A stretch of DNA of 64,000 bases from Sulfitobacter geojensis (lineage in GTDB: Bacteria > Pseudomonadota > Alphaproteobacteria > Rhodobacterales > Rhodobacteraceae), in the NCBI RefSeq assembly GCF_000622325.1, contig NZ_JASE01000005.1, positions 1,984,001 to 2,048,000 on the forward strand, given 5' to 3'. The notes under the pieces are model-generated. The model ran no database searches and was not told the origin of the DNA. It saw only the letters and a program-made list of their open reading frames with translations. A program made the position numbers and the translations under genes. Shown here piece by piece: positions 26,570-35,907 of the stretch (positions are counted from its first letter, which is position 1; every line of letters starts with the position of its first letter).

Positions 26570-27567
26570 AGGAACTGGGCCATCACGCCGGCGGTGTCCA
26601 GCATCCGGTTCGAAAAGGCCCATTCATTGTCATACCAGACCAGAACGCGGGCCAGATTTCCCTTCTGTACCGAAGTCTGATCGCTGGCGAAAATTGCGCT
26701 GGCCGGATCATGGTTGAAATCCGTTGAGACCAGCTTGCGGTCGGTCACATCCAGCACCCCGTTCAGCGCTCCGGCGGCGGCGTCCTGCATGGCTTGGTTG
26801 ATCTGCGCAGCATCCGCGTTCTTTGACAGCTCCACCACCAGATCACAGCAGGACACATTTGGCGTCGGCACGCGGATTGCCGTGCCGGTAATCACCCCGT
26901 CAAGATGGGGTAGCACCACGCCTAGGGTCTCGGCGGCACCCGTTGTTGTCGGGATCATCGACAGGGCCGCAGCGCGCGCGCGATAAAGGTCTTTGTGGGC
27001 ACGATCATGCACCGGTTGCGTGCCGGTATAGCTGTGCACGGTGGTCATATGTCCGCGCAAGATACCAAAGGATTCGTGCAACACATGCGCCACAGGGACA
27101 AGACAGTTCGTCGTGCAGGATGCATTGCTGATGATCTGGTCATCCGCTGTGATGATCTGGTGGTTCACGCCGTAAACCACTGTTTTCAGGTCTCCGGTGG
27201 CGGGCGCCGAGATCAGCACGCGCTTGGATCCATTTGCCAGATGCAACGCAGCGGTGTCGGGGCTGCGAAAGAACCCTGTGCATTCCAGCACGATGTCCAC
27301 GTCCCCCCAGGGCAGCATGTCCGGTGCGCGTTCCGCAGTCACGCGCATCGGGCCGAAACCCACATCCATTGTGTTGTCACCCAGTGTGACGGGCTTGCCA
27401 TAGCGGCCGTGTACCGAGTCAAATTCGAAAAGATGCGCAATGGTTTCAAGCGGAGCAAGGTCGTTGATGGCGACGACTTCGAAATCGCCCATCCCGCGTT
27501 CGATCAAGGCCCGCAACACGTTGCGCCCGATCCGCCCGAAGCCGTTGATGGCCAGTTTTACAGTCAT
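26566..27567 (-). CDS. gap: Glyceraldehyde-3-phosphate dehydrogenase, paralogue 1
   Basis: A 333-residue Rossmann dehydrogenase. The NAD-binding start INGFGRIGRNVLRALI leads to VVAINDLAP with Asp36 at the NAD-ribose position. The catalytic cysteine lies in SNASCTTNCLVPV. The substrate region is SMIPTTTGAAETLG. These point to the classical NAD-dependent enzyme. It is one of two gap genes on the same strand, separated by a small membrane-protein gene. It overlaps coaD tail to tail. Direction of use (glycolytic or gluconeogenic) cannot be fixed from sequence. Confidence 0.96.
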   Translation of the reverse strand: MTVKLAINGFGRIGRNVLRALIERGMGDFEVVAINDLAPLETIAHLFEFDSVHGRYGKPVTLGDNTMDVGFGPMRVTAERAPDMLPWGDVDIVLECTGFFRSPDTAALHLANGSKRVLISAPATGDLKTVVYGVNHQIITADDQIISNASCTTNCLVPVAHVLHESFGILRGHMTTVHSYTGTQPVHDRAHKDLYRARAAALSMIPTTTGAAETLGVVLPHLDGVITGTAIRVPTPNVSCCDLVVELSKNADAAQINQAMQDAAAGALNGVLDVTDRKLVSTDFNHDPASAIFASDQTSVQKGNLARVLVWYDNEWAFSNRMLDTAGVMAQFL

Positions 27568-27685
27568 GGCGTTACCTTTTGATCAAATTCTTGCGCCAAA
27601 AAGCGACACCGCGCGCCACATGTCAACGGGGGGCAGGGCGGGAAACAAGTACCGATACAATTTTCGTAAAAGTGCGGCGCGGGGA

Positions 27686-27829
27686 CTAGCGCCAAAAGGC
27701 GATCCATTCGATCAGCTCGAAAAACTTCTTGCCGAGAAAGATCATATGATCTGTGCCGAACAACATCACGTCGACGACAATAGCAACGGTGATGAGGATG
27801 CCCAAAACGATGGCGATAGGGTTGGTCAC
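27686..27829 (-). CDS. Small single-pass membrane protein between two gap genes
   Basis: A 47-residue protein starting with GTG at 27829. It is one hydrophobic helix (IAIVLGILITVAIVVDVMLF) followed by GTDHMIFLGKKFFELIEWI and ending AFWR. It lies between the two gap genes on the same strand, 60 bp after gap paralogue 2. I recall similar short proteins at this place in Rhodobacterales, sometimes mislabelled as GAPDH. No function is known. Only one start suits the length; an upstream extension to 27886 looks non-coding. Confidence 0.68.
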   Translation of the reverse strand: MTNPIAIVLGILITVAIVVDVMLFGTDHMIFLGKKFFELIEWIAFWR

Positions 27830-27889
27830 GTGGCTCAGCTCCGCTCTGGTCCGCCCCGATATGACAGGGGCAGACCGGTCGCGCAAGGG

Positions 27890-28891
27890 TTAGCCCAATT
27901 CGCCCATGGCCACGGCAACATCCGCCATCCGCACGGAAAACGCCCATTCGTTGTCGTACCACGCCAGCACGCGCACAGTGCGGCCCGCGACCACAATGGT
28001 CTGGTCCGGGGCAAAGATGCAGCTTTCTTCGGTGTGGTTGAAGTCGATGCTGACCTTCTGCTCGGGATCATACCCCAGCACGCCCTTCATCGGTCCCTTG
28101 GCCGCGGCTTTGGCGGCGGCGTTCACTTCTTCGACCGTCACATCGCGCGAGGCGGTAAATGTCAGGTCAACGGCGCTAACGTTTGGTGTGGGCACGCGCA
28201 TCGCAGTGCCGTCGAGCTTGCCCTTCATCGCGGGGTAAACTTCGCCCAATGCCTTGGCAGCACCGGTTGAAGTTGGGATCAGCGCCATGGCAGCCGCGCG
28301 GGCGCGATACAGGTCCGAATGGCGCCGGTCCAATGTCGGCTGGTCGCCGGTATAGCTGTGGATCGTGGTCATCAAACCGCTTTCGATGCCGATGGCTTCG
28401 TGCATCACCTTGGCAAGCGGGGCGAGGCAGTTGGTGGTGCAGGACCCGTTTGAGATCATCTTGTCCGACTTGACCATCGAATCGTGGTTCACGCCGTACA
28501 CAACTGTGCGGTCAACGTTCTTACCCGGGGCCGATAGCAGCACGCGTTTCGCGCCTTGTTCGAGGTGGACGTTCGCCTTGTTGCCGTCGTTGAACTGGCC
28601 GGTACATTCCAGCACGACATCACAGCCGGTCCAGTCCAGTTCTTCCAGATGGTAGCTCGACATCACTTCGATGTCGTTCTGCCCAAGGTTCAGATAGCCA
28701 TCCTCGACTGTGACCTGACCGGGGAAACGTCCGTGCACGGAATCGTATTTCAGCAGATGGGCCGCCGTGGCCAGCGGGCCGGTGGCATTCAATTTGACCA
28801 CCTGAATGTCGTCGCGCCCGGAAGCGGCGATGTGGCTTAGCGTGCAACGGCCAATGCGGCCAAATCCGTTAATACCGACTTTGATGGTCAT
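27890..28891 (-). CDS. gap: Glyceraldehyde-3-phosphate dehydrogenase, paralogue 2
   Basis: A 333-residue GAPDH. It opens VGINGFGRIGRCTLSHIA, with the catalytic cysteine in SNGSCTTNCLAPLAKV and ALIPTSTGAAKALGEVYPAM. At the NAD-ribose position it has Ala36 (VVKLNATGP) where paralogue 1 has Asp36. In other bacteria loss of this aspartate goes with NADP use, so a biosynthetic or dual-cofactor role is inferred. It is the first gene of the gap2-small protein-gap1 run. About 180 bp of promoter-bearing DNA separates it from the divergent DUF808 gene. Confidence 0.96.
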   Translation of the reverse strand: MTIKVGINGFGRIGRCTLSHIAASGRDDIQVVKLNATGPLATAAHLLKYDSVHGRFPGQVTVEDGYLNLGQNDIEVMSSYHLEELDWTGCDVVLECTGQFNDGNKANVHLEQGAKRVLLSAPGKNVDRTVVYGVNHDSMVKSDKMISNGSCTTNCLAPLAKVMHEAIGIESGLMTTIHSYTGDQPTLDRRHSDLYRARAAAMALIPTSTGAAKALGEVYPAMKGKLDGTAMRVPTPNVSAVDLTFTASRDVTVEEVNAAAKAAAKGPMKGVLGYDPEQKVSIDFNHTEESCIFAPDQTIVVAGRTVRVLAWYDNEWAFSVRMADVAVAMGELG

Positions 28892-29075
28892 GAAATGCGT
28901 CCTTTAGGCAGAGGGATTGCGCGCTCTATAACTGCCCCTGTACCCAAGGTGAAAGGGCTAAAGGCAGGGGATAAGTGCCTGTTAGCGCTAAATTTTTGTG
29001 TTAGCGGTAAAGGTGGGGGCTTGCAGCGGCGCGCGATCACGCTAGTTTTGATTTTAACGTGTGAAAGGATGCCTG

Positions 29076-30047
29076 ATGAGCGGATTGATAGCCCTGTTGG
29101 ACGATGTCGCAGCCATTGCCAAAGTCGCAGCTTCGTCGATTGATGACGTGATCGGGCAGGCGGCCAAGGCCGGTACCAAAGCCGCAGGCGCGGTGATTGA
29201 TGATGCTGCCGTATCGCCGAAATATGTTCAGGGCTTTGAGGCCAGCCGCGAATTGCCGGTCATCTGGCGGATCACAAAGGGCAGTCTGCGCAACAAGCTG
29301 TTGTTCCTGCTGCCGGCGGGGCTTGCGCTGTCGGCTTTTGCATCCTGGGCGATTGCGCCTTTGCTGATGTTGGGCGGTGCTTATTTGTGTTTCGAGGGGG
29401 CGGAGAAAGTCGCCCACGCCCTAGGGCTTAGTCACGGCCATGAAGATTACCCCGACAAGGATAAGGTCGTTGAGGATCCCGCGTCGCTGGAAGAACAAAA
29501 AGCGGCAGGGGCCATCAAGACCGATTTCATCCTGTCCGCCGAAATCATGACCATAGCCTTGGCCGCGATACCGCCGAGCAATTTCTGGATGGAGGCGGCA
29601 ACACTGGCCGCCGTCGCAGTGATGATTACGGTGGCGGTTTACGGTGCCGTGGCCGTGATTGTGAAAATGGACGATCTGGGATTGCTGATGGCCAACAAGG
29701 GCCGGCTTGGCCTCACGCGCAGTCTCGGGCGCGGATTGGTTCGGGGCATGCCGGGGTTCCTGAAGGCGCTGACCGTTGTGGGCACGGCCGCGATGCTTTG
29801 GGTCGGCGGGTCCATCATCGTTCACGGGATGGAAGAACTGGGGTTCACCACATTGGGTCACTGGATACACGACGCGGCATACGCAGTTGGCCACATGGTG
29901 CCCCCGGCGATAGAGGGTGCAACGGAATGGTTCAGCAAGGCGGCAATGGACGGCGTGTTCGGATTGGGCTTGGGCCTGTTGTTGATCCCATTAGGCGAAA
30001 AGATCATCACGCCACTGTGGCGGGCGGTGTTTCATCGCGCGACTTAA
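29076..30047 (+). CDS. DUF808 (YedI-like) inner-membrane protein
   Basis: A 323-residue multi-pass membrane protein of the DUF808/YedI family. It opens with the conserved soluble segment SGLIALLDDVAAIAKVAASS and has KYVQGFEASRELPVIWRI before the first hairpin of helices, with about six to seven hydrophobic segments in all. The function of the family is unknown. The ATG at 29076 follows an AAGGA site; an in-frame GTG at 29061 would add five residues. It is a single gene. Confidence 0.9.
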   Translation: MSGLIALLDDVAAIAKVAASSIDDVIGQAAKAGTKAAGAVIDDAAVSPKYVQGFEASRELPVIWRITKGSLRNKLLFLLPAGLALSAFASWAIAPLLMLGGAYLCFEGAEKVAHALGLSHGHEDYPDKDKVVEDPASLEEQKAAGAIKTDFILSAEIMTIALAAIPPSNFWMEAATLAAVAVMITVAVYGAVAVIVKMDDLGLLMANKGRLGLTRSLGRGLVRGMPGFLKALTVVGTAAMLWVGGSIIVHGMEELGFTTLGHWIHDAAYAVGHMVPPAIEGATEWFSKAAMDGVFGLGLGLLLIPLGEKIITPLWRAVFHRAT

Positions 30048-30074
30048 ACACCCCGCATGCGATCTTTCTTGGGG

Positions 30075-30242
30075 TTAGCGTAGCTCGCGAATTGCAGCGC
30101 GGCCAAGAAGCGCTGCGATAACCAGTTGTCCGCTCAAAACATACACGACAAAGGCCATAAGACCGGAACCGCCCAAGGCAAGCCAGACAGCGGCGCAGGT
30201 CAAACCGGCACAAAGTGCTGCGATCATAAATACGACAGGCAT
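30075..30242 (-). CDS. Small two-helix membrane protein, hypothetical
   Basis: A 55-residue protein with two hydrophobic helices (VVFMIAALCAGLTCAAVWLA and GLMAFVVYVLSGQLVIAAL) and a basic/acidic end, RAAIRELR. The ATG at 30242 has an AAGGGGA ribosome site. It is convergent with the DUF808 gene, with 27 bp between them. I do not recognise a family. Its composition and start signal support coding, but this is a tentative call. Confidence 0.5.
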   Translation of the reverse strand: MPVVFMIAALCAGLTCAAVWLALGGSGLMAFVVYVLSGQLVIAALLGRAAIRELR

Positions 30243-30489
30243 GTGATCCCCTTTTGACGGTTGGGCTTCACCCGATGGTACGGCGGTGAAGCCTAAGAAA
30301 GTATGAATCGTTCTGCGATCAACCATAGGTTAGGTTGATTTCCCGATCTAGGAAATACCTCATTCCGGCGGATATCGGCATTATCCCGCTATATACATGC
30401 GAATTTCCGCTTGTCGCATTGTCGAAATGCAAAAAGCCCCGTCCAAAACGGACAGGGCCTTCAATAATCTTCTGGTTGTGAAGCTTGGT
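30243..30489. other. Region between the small membrane protein gene and tkt
   Basis: About 250 bp. It holds the tkt terminator (30431-30461) and presumably the promoter of the small membrane-protein gene. Nothing else was recognised. Confidence 0.4.
30431..30461 (-). terminator. Intrinsic terminator of tkt
   Basis: On the minus strand a GC-rich stem (AGGCCCTGTCC against GGACGGGGCTT, with a TTTT-containing loop and one wobble) is followed by TTTTT, 29 bp after the transketolase stop. Confidence 0.85.
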
Positions 30490-32505
30490 TTAAAGCAATG
30501 CCTTGGCCGCGTCCGCAACACCCTGCGCGGTGATTCCAAACTTCTCGAACAGCTCTTCGGCAGGGGCGGAGGCACCGAAGCGGTCCATGCCAACAAAGGC
30601 CGCCTTGTTCGATTTGCCGCGCTCGCCAAACAACCAGCGGTCCCAACCCATCTGTACGCCAGCCTCAACACCAACGCGGACCGCGCCGCCCGGCAGGATA
30701 CGTTTGCGATAGGCTTCGTCCTGCGCTGCGAACAGCTCCATGCAGGGCATGGACACCACGCGGGTGCCGATGCCCTCGGCCTGCAACATCTCGCGGGCCT
30801 GCATTGCCAGATGCACTTCGGAGCCGGTGGCGATCAGGATGACCTGACGTTTGCCTTCGGAATCCGCCAGCACATAGGCACCTTTTTCGACCAGATTGTT
30901 GTTCTTGTGTTCAAGGCGCACGGTCGGCAGCCCTTGGCGGGTCAACGACAGAACTGACGGCGTTTTCTTGGCCGTCAGCGCGATTTCCCACGCTTCTGCC
31001 GTTTCCACGGTATCGGCAGGGCGGAAGACATAGGTGTTTGGCGTGGACCGCGAAATTGCCAGATGCTCGACCGGCTGGTGTGTCGGCCCATCTTCGCCAA
31101 GACCGATGGAATCATGGGTCATCACGAAAACGCTAGGCACCTGCATCAGTGCCGCCAGACGCATGGCGGGGCGGGCGTAATCGGTGAAACACATGAATGT
31201 GCCGCCATAGGGGCGTACGCCGCCGTGCAGCGCCATACCATTCATCGCGCTTGACATGCCGTGTTCGCGGATGCCCCAGTACACATAGCGGCCCGCGCGG
31301 TTATCCGTGTCGAAAACCCCAAGATCGGATGTCTTGGTGTTGTTCGATCCGGTCAGGTCCGCAGAACCACCAACGGTTTCGGGCATGATCGGGTTGATCA
31401 CTTCAAGCGTCTTTTCGGAGGAGGCACGCGTGGCAAGTTTTGGCGCGGTTTCCGACATCTGCTTTTTGAAGGCTTTGATCGTGGCGCTCAGTTTCTTGGG
31501 CGCATCACCAGCGAGGGCGCGGTTAAAGGTCTCGCGCTTGGCGCGTGGCATTTTGTCAAACCGTTCTTCCCATGCCGCACGTTCCGCCGCGCCGCGTTTG
31601 CCGATTTCTTCCCATGCCGATTTCACATCTGCGGGTACTTCAAAGGGCGCTGTGGTCCAACCATAGGCGGCTTTGGCAGCGGCCATCTGGTCGGGGTCGG
31701 TCAGGGCACCGTGGCCTTTTGATGTGTCCTGTGCTGCGTGGCCCAATGCGATGTGGGTTTTGCAGGCGATCATCGAGGGTTTGTCGGATTTGCGCGCTTC
31801 GGTCAAAGCGGCGTCAATCTCGGAAGGGTTATGGCCGTCGATTTCAATCACATGCCAACCGGCAGCTTCAAAGCGGGTCACTTGATCGGTGCGGTCCGAC
31901 AGGGTGACGGGACCGTCGATGGTGATGTTGTTGTTGTCCCACATCACAATCAGCTTGGACAGTTGGTGGCGGCCGGCCAATGTGATCGCCTCTTGCGATA
32001 CACCTTCCATCAGGCAGCCGTCGCCGGCGATGACATAGGTGAAGTGGTCTACTACTTTGCTGCCATAAGTCGCGCGCTGGATTTCTTCCGCCATGGCGAA
32101 ACCCACGGAGTTGGCAATGCCCTGACCCAGCGGACCGGTGGTGGTTTCGATCGCATCGGCAAGGAAATTCTCGGGGTGGCCCGCAGTGCGTGCGCCCATC
32201 TGGCGGAAGTTCTTGATCTCTTCGATCGGGAATTGCGCATCACCGACCAGATGCAGCAGGGAATAGATCAACATCGACCCGTGACCGGCGGACAGGATGA
32301 AACGGTCGCGGTCAGGCCACAGTGGGTTGGCAGCATCAAACTTCAGGTGGTTTTCAAACAGCACCGTGGCGACGTCGGCCATGCCCATCGGCATGCCGGA
32401 GTGGCCGGAGTTGGCAGCGGCGACGGCGTCCAGTGTCAGCGCGCGGATGGCGGTGGCTTTGGACCAGTGGTCAGGGTTTGCGGTGCGCAGGGCGTTCAGA
32501 TCCAA
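30490..32505 (-). CDS. tkt: Transketolase
   Basis: A 671-residue thiamine-diphosphate enzyme of the pentose phosphate pathway that exchanges two-carbon units between sugar phosphates. Seen are [18 protein letters not shown] near the start, the ThDP/Mg segment [13 protein letters not shown], and the active-site loop [16 protein letters not shown]. The start is called as TTG at 32505 ([15 protein letters not shown]) because AAGGA sits 8 nt upstream and this matches the usual N-terminus; an ATG at 32565 would add 20 residues unlike the family. It is a single gene with its own terminator. Confidence 0.96.
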   Translation of the reverse strand: MDLNALRTANPDHWSKATAIRALTLDAVAAANSGHSGMPMGMADVATVLFENHLKFDAANPLWPDRDRFILSAGHGSMLIYSLLHLVGDAQFPIEEIKNFRQMGARTAGHPENFLADAIETTTGPLGQGIANSVGFAMAEEIQRATYGSKVVDHFTYVIAGDGCLMEGVSQEAITLAGRHQLSKLIVMWDNNNITIDGPVTLSDRTDQVTRFEAAGWHVIEIDGHNPSEIDAALTEARKSDKPSMIACKTHIALGHAAQDTSKGHGALTDPDQMAAAKAAYGWTTAPFEVPADVKSAWEEIGKRGAAERAAWEERFDKMPRAKRETFNRALAGDAPKKLSATIKAFKKQMSETAPKLATRASSEKTLEVINPIMPETVGGSADLTGSNNTKTSDLGVFDTDNRAGRYVYWGIREHGMSSAMNGMALHGGVRPYGGTFMCFTDYARPAMRLAALMQVPSVFVMTHDSIGLGEDGPTHQPVEHLAISRSTPNTYVFRPADTVETAEAWEIALTAKKTPSVLSLTRQGLPTVRLEHKNNNLVEKGAYVLADSEGKRQVILIATGSEVHLAMQAREMLQAEGIGTRVVSMPCMELFAAQDEAYRKRILPGGAVRVGVEAGVQMGWDRWLFGERGKSNKAAFVGMDRFGASAPAEELFEKFGITAQGVADAAKALL

Positions 32506-32758
32506 GGGAGGCTTCCTTATGGGTGAGCAATTCAGTTGCGCCCGTGCATACCAGCGCGCCCGCAAAGTTCAAGCCAAAGGCGCGCCATGGCGCGGTTGGG
32601 GTGAACTTCGCCGCTCAAGTGGCTGATCTCAAACGGGGGGGCGCATTTGGTGATTTCTTTGGGTAGGATTGACGAAATGTTGTTTCAGGGCGATTCGCGC
32701 CTTACATTGCACACGGGGCGACAAGAATGAACGAAAGCTTACGGGGGACCGCAGGAAC

Positions 32759-33238
32759 ATGAGTAACATCGACGAGCTGCAACGCCGCATCACTATGGCG
32801 ATGGATCGGGTTGCAAGCGGGCTGGACAAGATCGGCAGCGCCCCTGCCGGACCGGACCCCGAAATGATGCAGGCGCTTGAAGACGAGCGCACCGCCAATG
32901 CCCAGCTGACAGAGCGGGTACGCACCCTCAAGGCGCGCTCTGAGGACGAGCTGGCGCAATTGCGTGCCAAGGTCGAGGAAGGTGCCGCCCGCATGGCGCA
33001 GCTGGACAGCGATTTGCAGCGGGTCCGCCGCGCCAACGCACAACTGTCAGAGGCCTGCGAAGCCTTGCAACAGGCAAATGCCGAAGGGGTGGGCGACCCG
33101 CATCTGATCAACAAGGCGATGCTGGCCGAACTGGAAGGGCTGCGCGCGGCGCGGGCTGCTGACGTGGCTGAAACCAGCGCCATCATCTCTGCACTGACGC
33201 CTTTGCTCGAGAACGCTACAGACGAGGAGACAGCCTGA
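32759..33238 (+). CDS. Coiled-coil protein encoded directly upstream of zapA
   Basis: A 159-residue soluble, highly charged protein. A nearly continuous coiled coil spans about residues 45-110 (LTERVRTLKARSEDELAQLR, then LDSDLQRVRRANAQLSEACE). A proline-containing linker lies near 28-33. It has no membrane segment or enzymatic motif. Its stop codon shares one base with the zapA start, so the two proteins are made together. A role with ZapA at the FtsZ ring is inferred from that coupling. I know of no named family. Confidence 0.78.
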   Translation: MSNIDELQRRITMAMDRVASGLDKIGSAPAGPDPEMMQALEDERTANAQLTERVRTLKARSEDELAQLRAKVEEGAARMAQLDSDLQRVRRANAQLSEACEALQQANAEGVGDPHLINKAMLAELEGLRAARAADVAETSAIISALTPLLENATDEETA

Positions 33239-33627
33239 TGCCAGAAACGAAAATCACCATTGGCGGCCGTCAGTTCGAAGTGGCCTGTCAGGAGGGCGAG
33301 GAAACCTATCTGCATTCCGCCGCCAAAATGCTGGACGACGAGGCACAGGTGCTGTCCGATCAGGTCGGCCGGATGCCCGAAGCGCGCATGCTGTTGATGG
33401 CGGGTCTGTTGCTGGCCGATAAAACCGCCAGCGTCGAGGACAAGATCAAGGAAGTGCGCGCAGAGCTGGCCGAGCGCGAGGCCGAATTGGCCGGATTGCG
33501 TAATGCGGTTGTTGAACCCGAACGCATCGAGGTGCCCGTTGTGCCGCAGCAGGTCACCGATACTTTGGCCGAGGTCGCAGCGCAGGCAGAAGCACTGGCC
33601 GCCGCGATAGAAGAAAAAGCAAGCTAG
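33238..33627 (+). CDS. zapA: Cell division protein ZapA
   Basis: A 129-residue FtsZ-binding protein. The N-terminal globular part is ETKITIGGRQFEVACQEGEE with YLHSAAKMLDDEAQVL. A long C-terminal coiled coil follows (VEDKIKEVRAELAEREAELA), which tetramerises to bundle FtsZ filaments. It is longer than E. coli ZapA (about 109 residues), with an Ala/Glu-rich tail. It overlaps the upstream coiled-coil gene by one base. A long bidirectional terminator lies about 80 bp downstream. Confidence 0.93.
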   Translation: MPETKITIGGRQFEVACQEGEETYLHSAAKMLDDEAQVLSDQVGRMPEARMLLMAGLLLADKTASVEDKIKEVRAELAEREAELAGLRNAVVEPERIEVPVVPQQVTDTLAEVAAQAEALAAAIEEKAS

Positions 33628-33705
33628 GTCCGATTGTCCGGCTGTCTGTTAGGCTAAGCTGACCAACAGAAATAAATGTCTGACGTAATTGAATGTGTCG
33701 GACAT

Positions 33706-33743
33706 AAAAAAGCGTTCCATCATCACTGATGGAACGCTTTTTT
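33706..33743. terminator. Bidirectional terminator between zapA and the glutaredoxin gene
   Basis: A 17-bp stem: six A, then GCGTTCCATCA, loop TCAC, then TGATGGAACGC and seven T. It has T-runs on both strands and lies between converging genes, so it can serve both. Confidence 0.95.
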
Positions 33744-33780
33744 TCTCGTACGCAAGTAGAGAGTTACCTGCGGGTGTATA

Positions 33781-34143
33781 TTACCCGTTGGCTTCGCGGA
33801 TCTTGTCAGCGGCTTCCTTGTCGTACGCGACGCCGTTTTCCTCGAACAGGGTGTCGAGTTCGCCCGACAGGGTCATTTCGGTTATGATGTCACAGCCGCC
33901 GACAAACTCGCCTTTGACGTAAAGCTGCGGGATGGTCGGCCAGTCGGAAAAATCCTTGATACCGGCGCGGATGTCTTCGTCCGCCAGCACGTTCACATCG
34001 GAATAATCGATCCCCATGTAGTTTAGCACACCGGCCACGCGGGAAGAGAACCCGCATTGCGGCATTTCTTTGGTGCCCTTCATAAACAGGACGACGTTGT
34101 TTTCGGTGATGGTTGATTTGATACGGGTGGCTGCATCGCTCAT
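33781..34143 (-). CDS. grxD: Grx4 family monothiol glutaredoxin
   Basis: A 120-residue CGFS-type glutaredoxin with [20 protein letters not shown] (CGFS at 30-33) and the glutathione-binding segments [13 protein letters not shown] and GGCDI. These proteins carry a [2Fe-2S] cluster bridged by glutathione and hand it to targets. The bolA gene lies two genes upstream in the same minus-strand run, fitting the known Grx4-BolA partnership in iron-sulfur trafficking. The ATG at 34143 is chosen by family length; the frame extends upstream without similarity. Confidence 0.96.
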   Translation of the reverse strand: MSDAATRIKSTITENNVVLFMKGTKEMPQCGFSSRVAGVLNYMGIDYSDVNVLADEDIRAGIKDFSDWPTIPQLYVKGEFVGGCDIITEMTLSGELDTLFEENGVAYDKEAADKIREANG

Positions 34144-34147
34144 GGAA

Positions 34148-34495
34148 TTAATCCTTTGATTTCGTGGTATTGGATTGAGAGGTGTGAAACGCGTCGTGGT
34201 AACGCGCAGCATAGGTTTCATCGTCGGCCAGCGGCGGTACATCCGCATCGGCGCGTCCGAACACGCCTTTGGCGGACAACCAGTTGGTCTGCCCCCGCTC
34301 AAGGCTTTCGTTGCGCCGGTTTGTGCGGGACACGGCGTCGAGATCGGTCGCTTCCATACCCAACGGCACGTCACGGACGCGGCGCGGCGGCTGGCGACCG
34401 GCAAGCGGGCGATAGGTTGAACGCTGTGCACGGTATTGCACCAGACCGGTGATACCGACCCCGAGCAAAACCAGAACAAGCATCCAAACCCACAT
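34148..34495 (-). CDS. Membrane-anchored hypothetical protein between bolA and grxD
   Basis: A 115-residue protein: one N-terminal transmembrane helix (residues 2-20, [20 protein letters not shown]), then a polar Arg/Asp-rich tail without recognisable domain. It starts 4 bp after the bolA stop and ends 4 bp before grxD, so the three form a tight operon. A role in iron-sulfur trafficking at the membrane is suggested by position only. Confidence 0.75.
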   Translation of the reverse strand: MWVWMLVLVLLGVGITGLVQYRAQRSTYRPLAGRQPPRRVRDVPLGMEATDLDAVSRTNRRNESLERGQTNWLSAKGVFGRADADVPPLADDETYAARYHDAFHTSQSNTTKSKD

Positions 34496-34499
34496 GGCG

Positions 34500-34736
34500 T
34501 TAATCCGGCGCTTTGGTGGTCAGCGCCAGTGCATGCAGATCACCGTTTGGCCCGTCCATTTTACCCTTTAGGGCCGCATAAACCGCGCGTTGTTGCTGCA
34601 CCCGGTTCTTGCCCTTGAAAGAGGCATCTACCACCATCGCGGCCATGTGCACGCCATCATTGCCCTCTACAGTGATCTCGGCATCGGGGAAGGACGCGCG
34701 GATCAGCTCTTCGATCTCTTGGGCTTGCATGGGCAT
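34500..34736 (-). CDS. bolA: BolA family protein
   Basis: A 78-residue BolA-like protein with [20 protein letters not shown] and the conserved [18 protein letters not shown] segment holding the helix-turn-helix-like part. It ends with [10 protein letters not shown], where the conserved histidine that helps bind the shared [2Fe-2S] cluster lies. BolA proteins act with CGFS glutaredoxins, and grxD lies two genes downstream. It is the first gene of this three-gene unit. Confidence 0.95.
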   Translation of the reverse strand: MPMQAQEIEELIRASFPDAEITVEGNDGVHMAAMVVDASFKGKNRVQQQRAVYAALKGKMDGPNGDLHALALTTKAPD

Positions 34737-34938
34737 GGTCGGGGCTCCGGCTGTATGGGTATTGGTGTGTTTATCGTTGTGGGCCAGATGTAGTCGTCAC
34801 AAGGGAGCTGTGCAAGCGAATGGGCTGTAATAATCGGGGGATGCACTATCCCATTGAGCGCGGCAGGGTGGCACATTAGGTGTTTGGGGGTGGGCGCGTT
34901 TTTGCGAAGGTGCCACAGGATTTTGACGGAGGGGCGAC
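34737..34938. other. Intergenic region between bolA and xdhC
   Basis: About 200 bp between divergent operons. It should contain both promoters. No clear -35/-10 pair, operator or RNA element stood out. Confidence 0.4.
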
Positions 34939-35907
34939 ATGCAGCAAAGCGAAAGAGCACCGGAGCAGGCGCTGGACTGGGTGCGGGCGGGCAAGGGCGC
35001 TGTTCTGGCCACCGTGATCGAAACCTGGGGGTCGGCGCCCCGCCGTGTGGGATCACAGTTGGTGATCTCCGGCGAGGGCGAGATGGAGGGATCCGTTTCC
35101 GGCGGCTGCGTCGAAGGGGCCGTGGTGTTGGAGGCCATGGACGTATTGGAAAAGGGCGGTACCCGTCTGTTGGAATACGGTGTCAGCGACGGCGATGCTT
35201 TTGCGGTCGGGCTGGCCTGCGGCGGTAACATTCGCATCATGGTCGAACCCGTAGGTGCGGACGGTATGCCCGTTGAAATGCTGGAACAACTGGTGGCGGC
35301 GCGCGCCAATCGCAAGGCAATCGCCTATGAGGTTGCGCTGGATGGCTCCGAACGTGCGCTGCGCGAGGACGGCCACGCGGCGCGGTTCAGGATGGACCGC
35401 TCGGGGGTCAGCGAAGACGGGGGAAGCTTCGTCGCGATCCACAATCCGCCGTTACGACTGGTGGTCGTGGGGGCGGTCCATATCGCGCAAACGCTGGTGA
35501 GCATGGCACAGGCCGCCGGATTTGACCCAATTGTTGTGGATCCGCGTGAAGCCTTCGGCTCGGTCGCGCGTTTTCCCGACGCGAAGATCGTCAATGACTG
35601 GCCGGACGAGGCGCTCGACGAGATCGGCGGCGATGCCCGCACCGCGCTGGTGCTGCTCACTCATGATCCCAAACTCGACGACCCCGCGCTCCATGTGGGG
35701 CTGAAATCGGCGGCGTTTTACATCGGGGCCTTGGGCAGTTCGCGTACCCACGCGGCAAGGGTGACGCGCTTGCAGGAGGCGGGGTTTGACGCGGAACAAA
35801 TTGCGCGGATCAACGGACCCGTCGGGTTGAACATCGGTGCGGCAGGACCGGCCGAGATTGCCGTGTCGATCATGGCCCAGATCATCCAGACGTTGCGCCG
35901 CACATGA
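34939..35907 (+). CDS. xdhC: XdhC/CoxI family molybdenum-hydroxylase maturation protein
   Basis: A 322-residue cytosolic protein. The N-terminal XdhC/CoxI domain has TWGSAPRRVGSQLVISGEGE and SVSGGCVEGAVVLEA. The C-terminal Rossmann domain (from about residue 165) starts LRLVVVGAVHIAQTLVSMA and has AFYIGALGSSRTHAARVTRL and GPVGLNIGAAGPAEIAVSI. XdhC proteins bind the molybdenum cofactor, promote its sulfuration and insert it into hydroxylases. It overlaps the next gene by 4 bp and precedes the cox-like operon, the expected client. Confidence 0.93.
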   Translation: MQQSERAPEQALDWVRAGKGAVLATVIETWGSAPRRVGSQLVISGEGEMEGSVSGGCVEGAVVLEAMDVLEKGGTRLLEYGVSDGDAFAVGLACGGNIRIMVEPVGADGMPVEMLEQLVAARANRKAIAYEVALDGSERALREDGHAARFRMDRSGVSEDGGSFVAIHNPPLRLVVVGAVHIAQTLVSMAQAAGFDPIVVDPREAFGSVARFPDAKIVNDWPDEALDEIGGDARTALVLLTHDPKLDDPALHVGLKSAAFYIGALGSSRTHAARVTRLQEAGFDAEQIARINGPVGLNIGAAGPAEIAVSIMAQIIQTLRRT

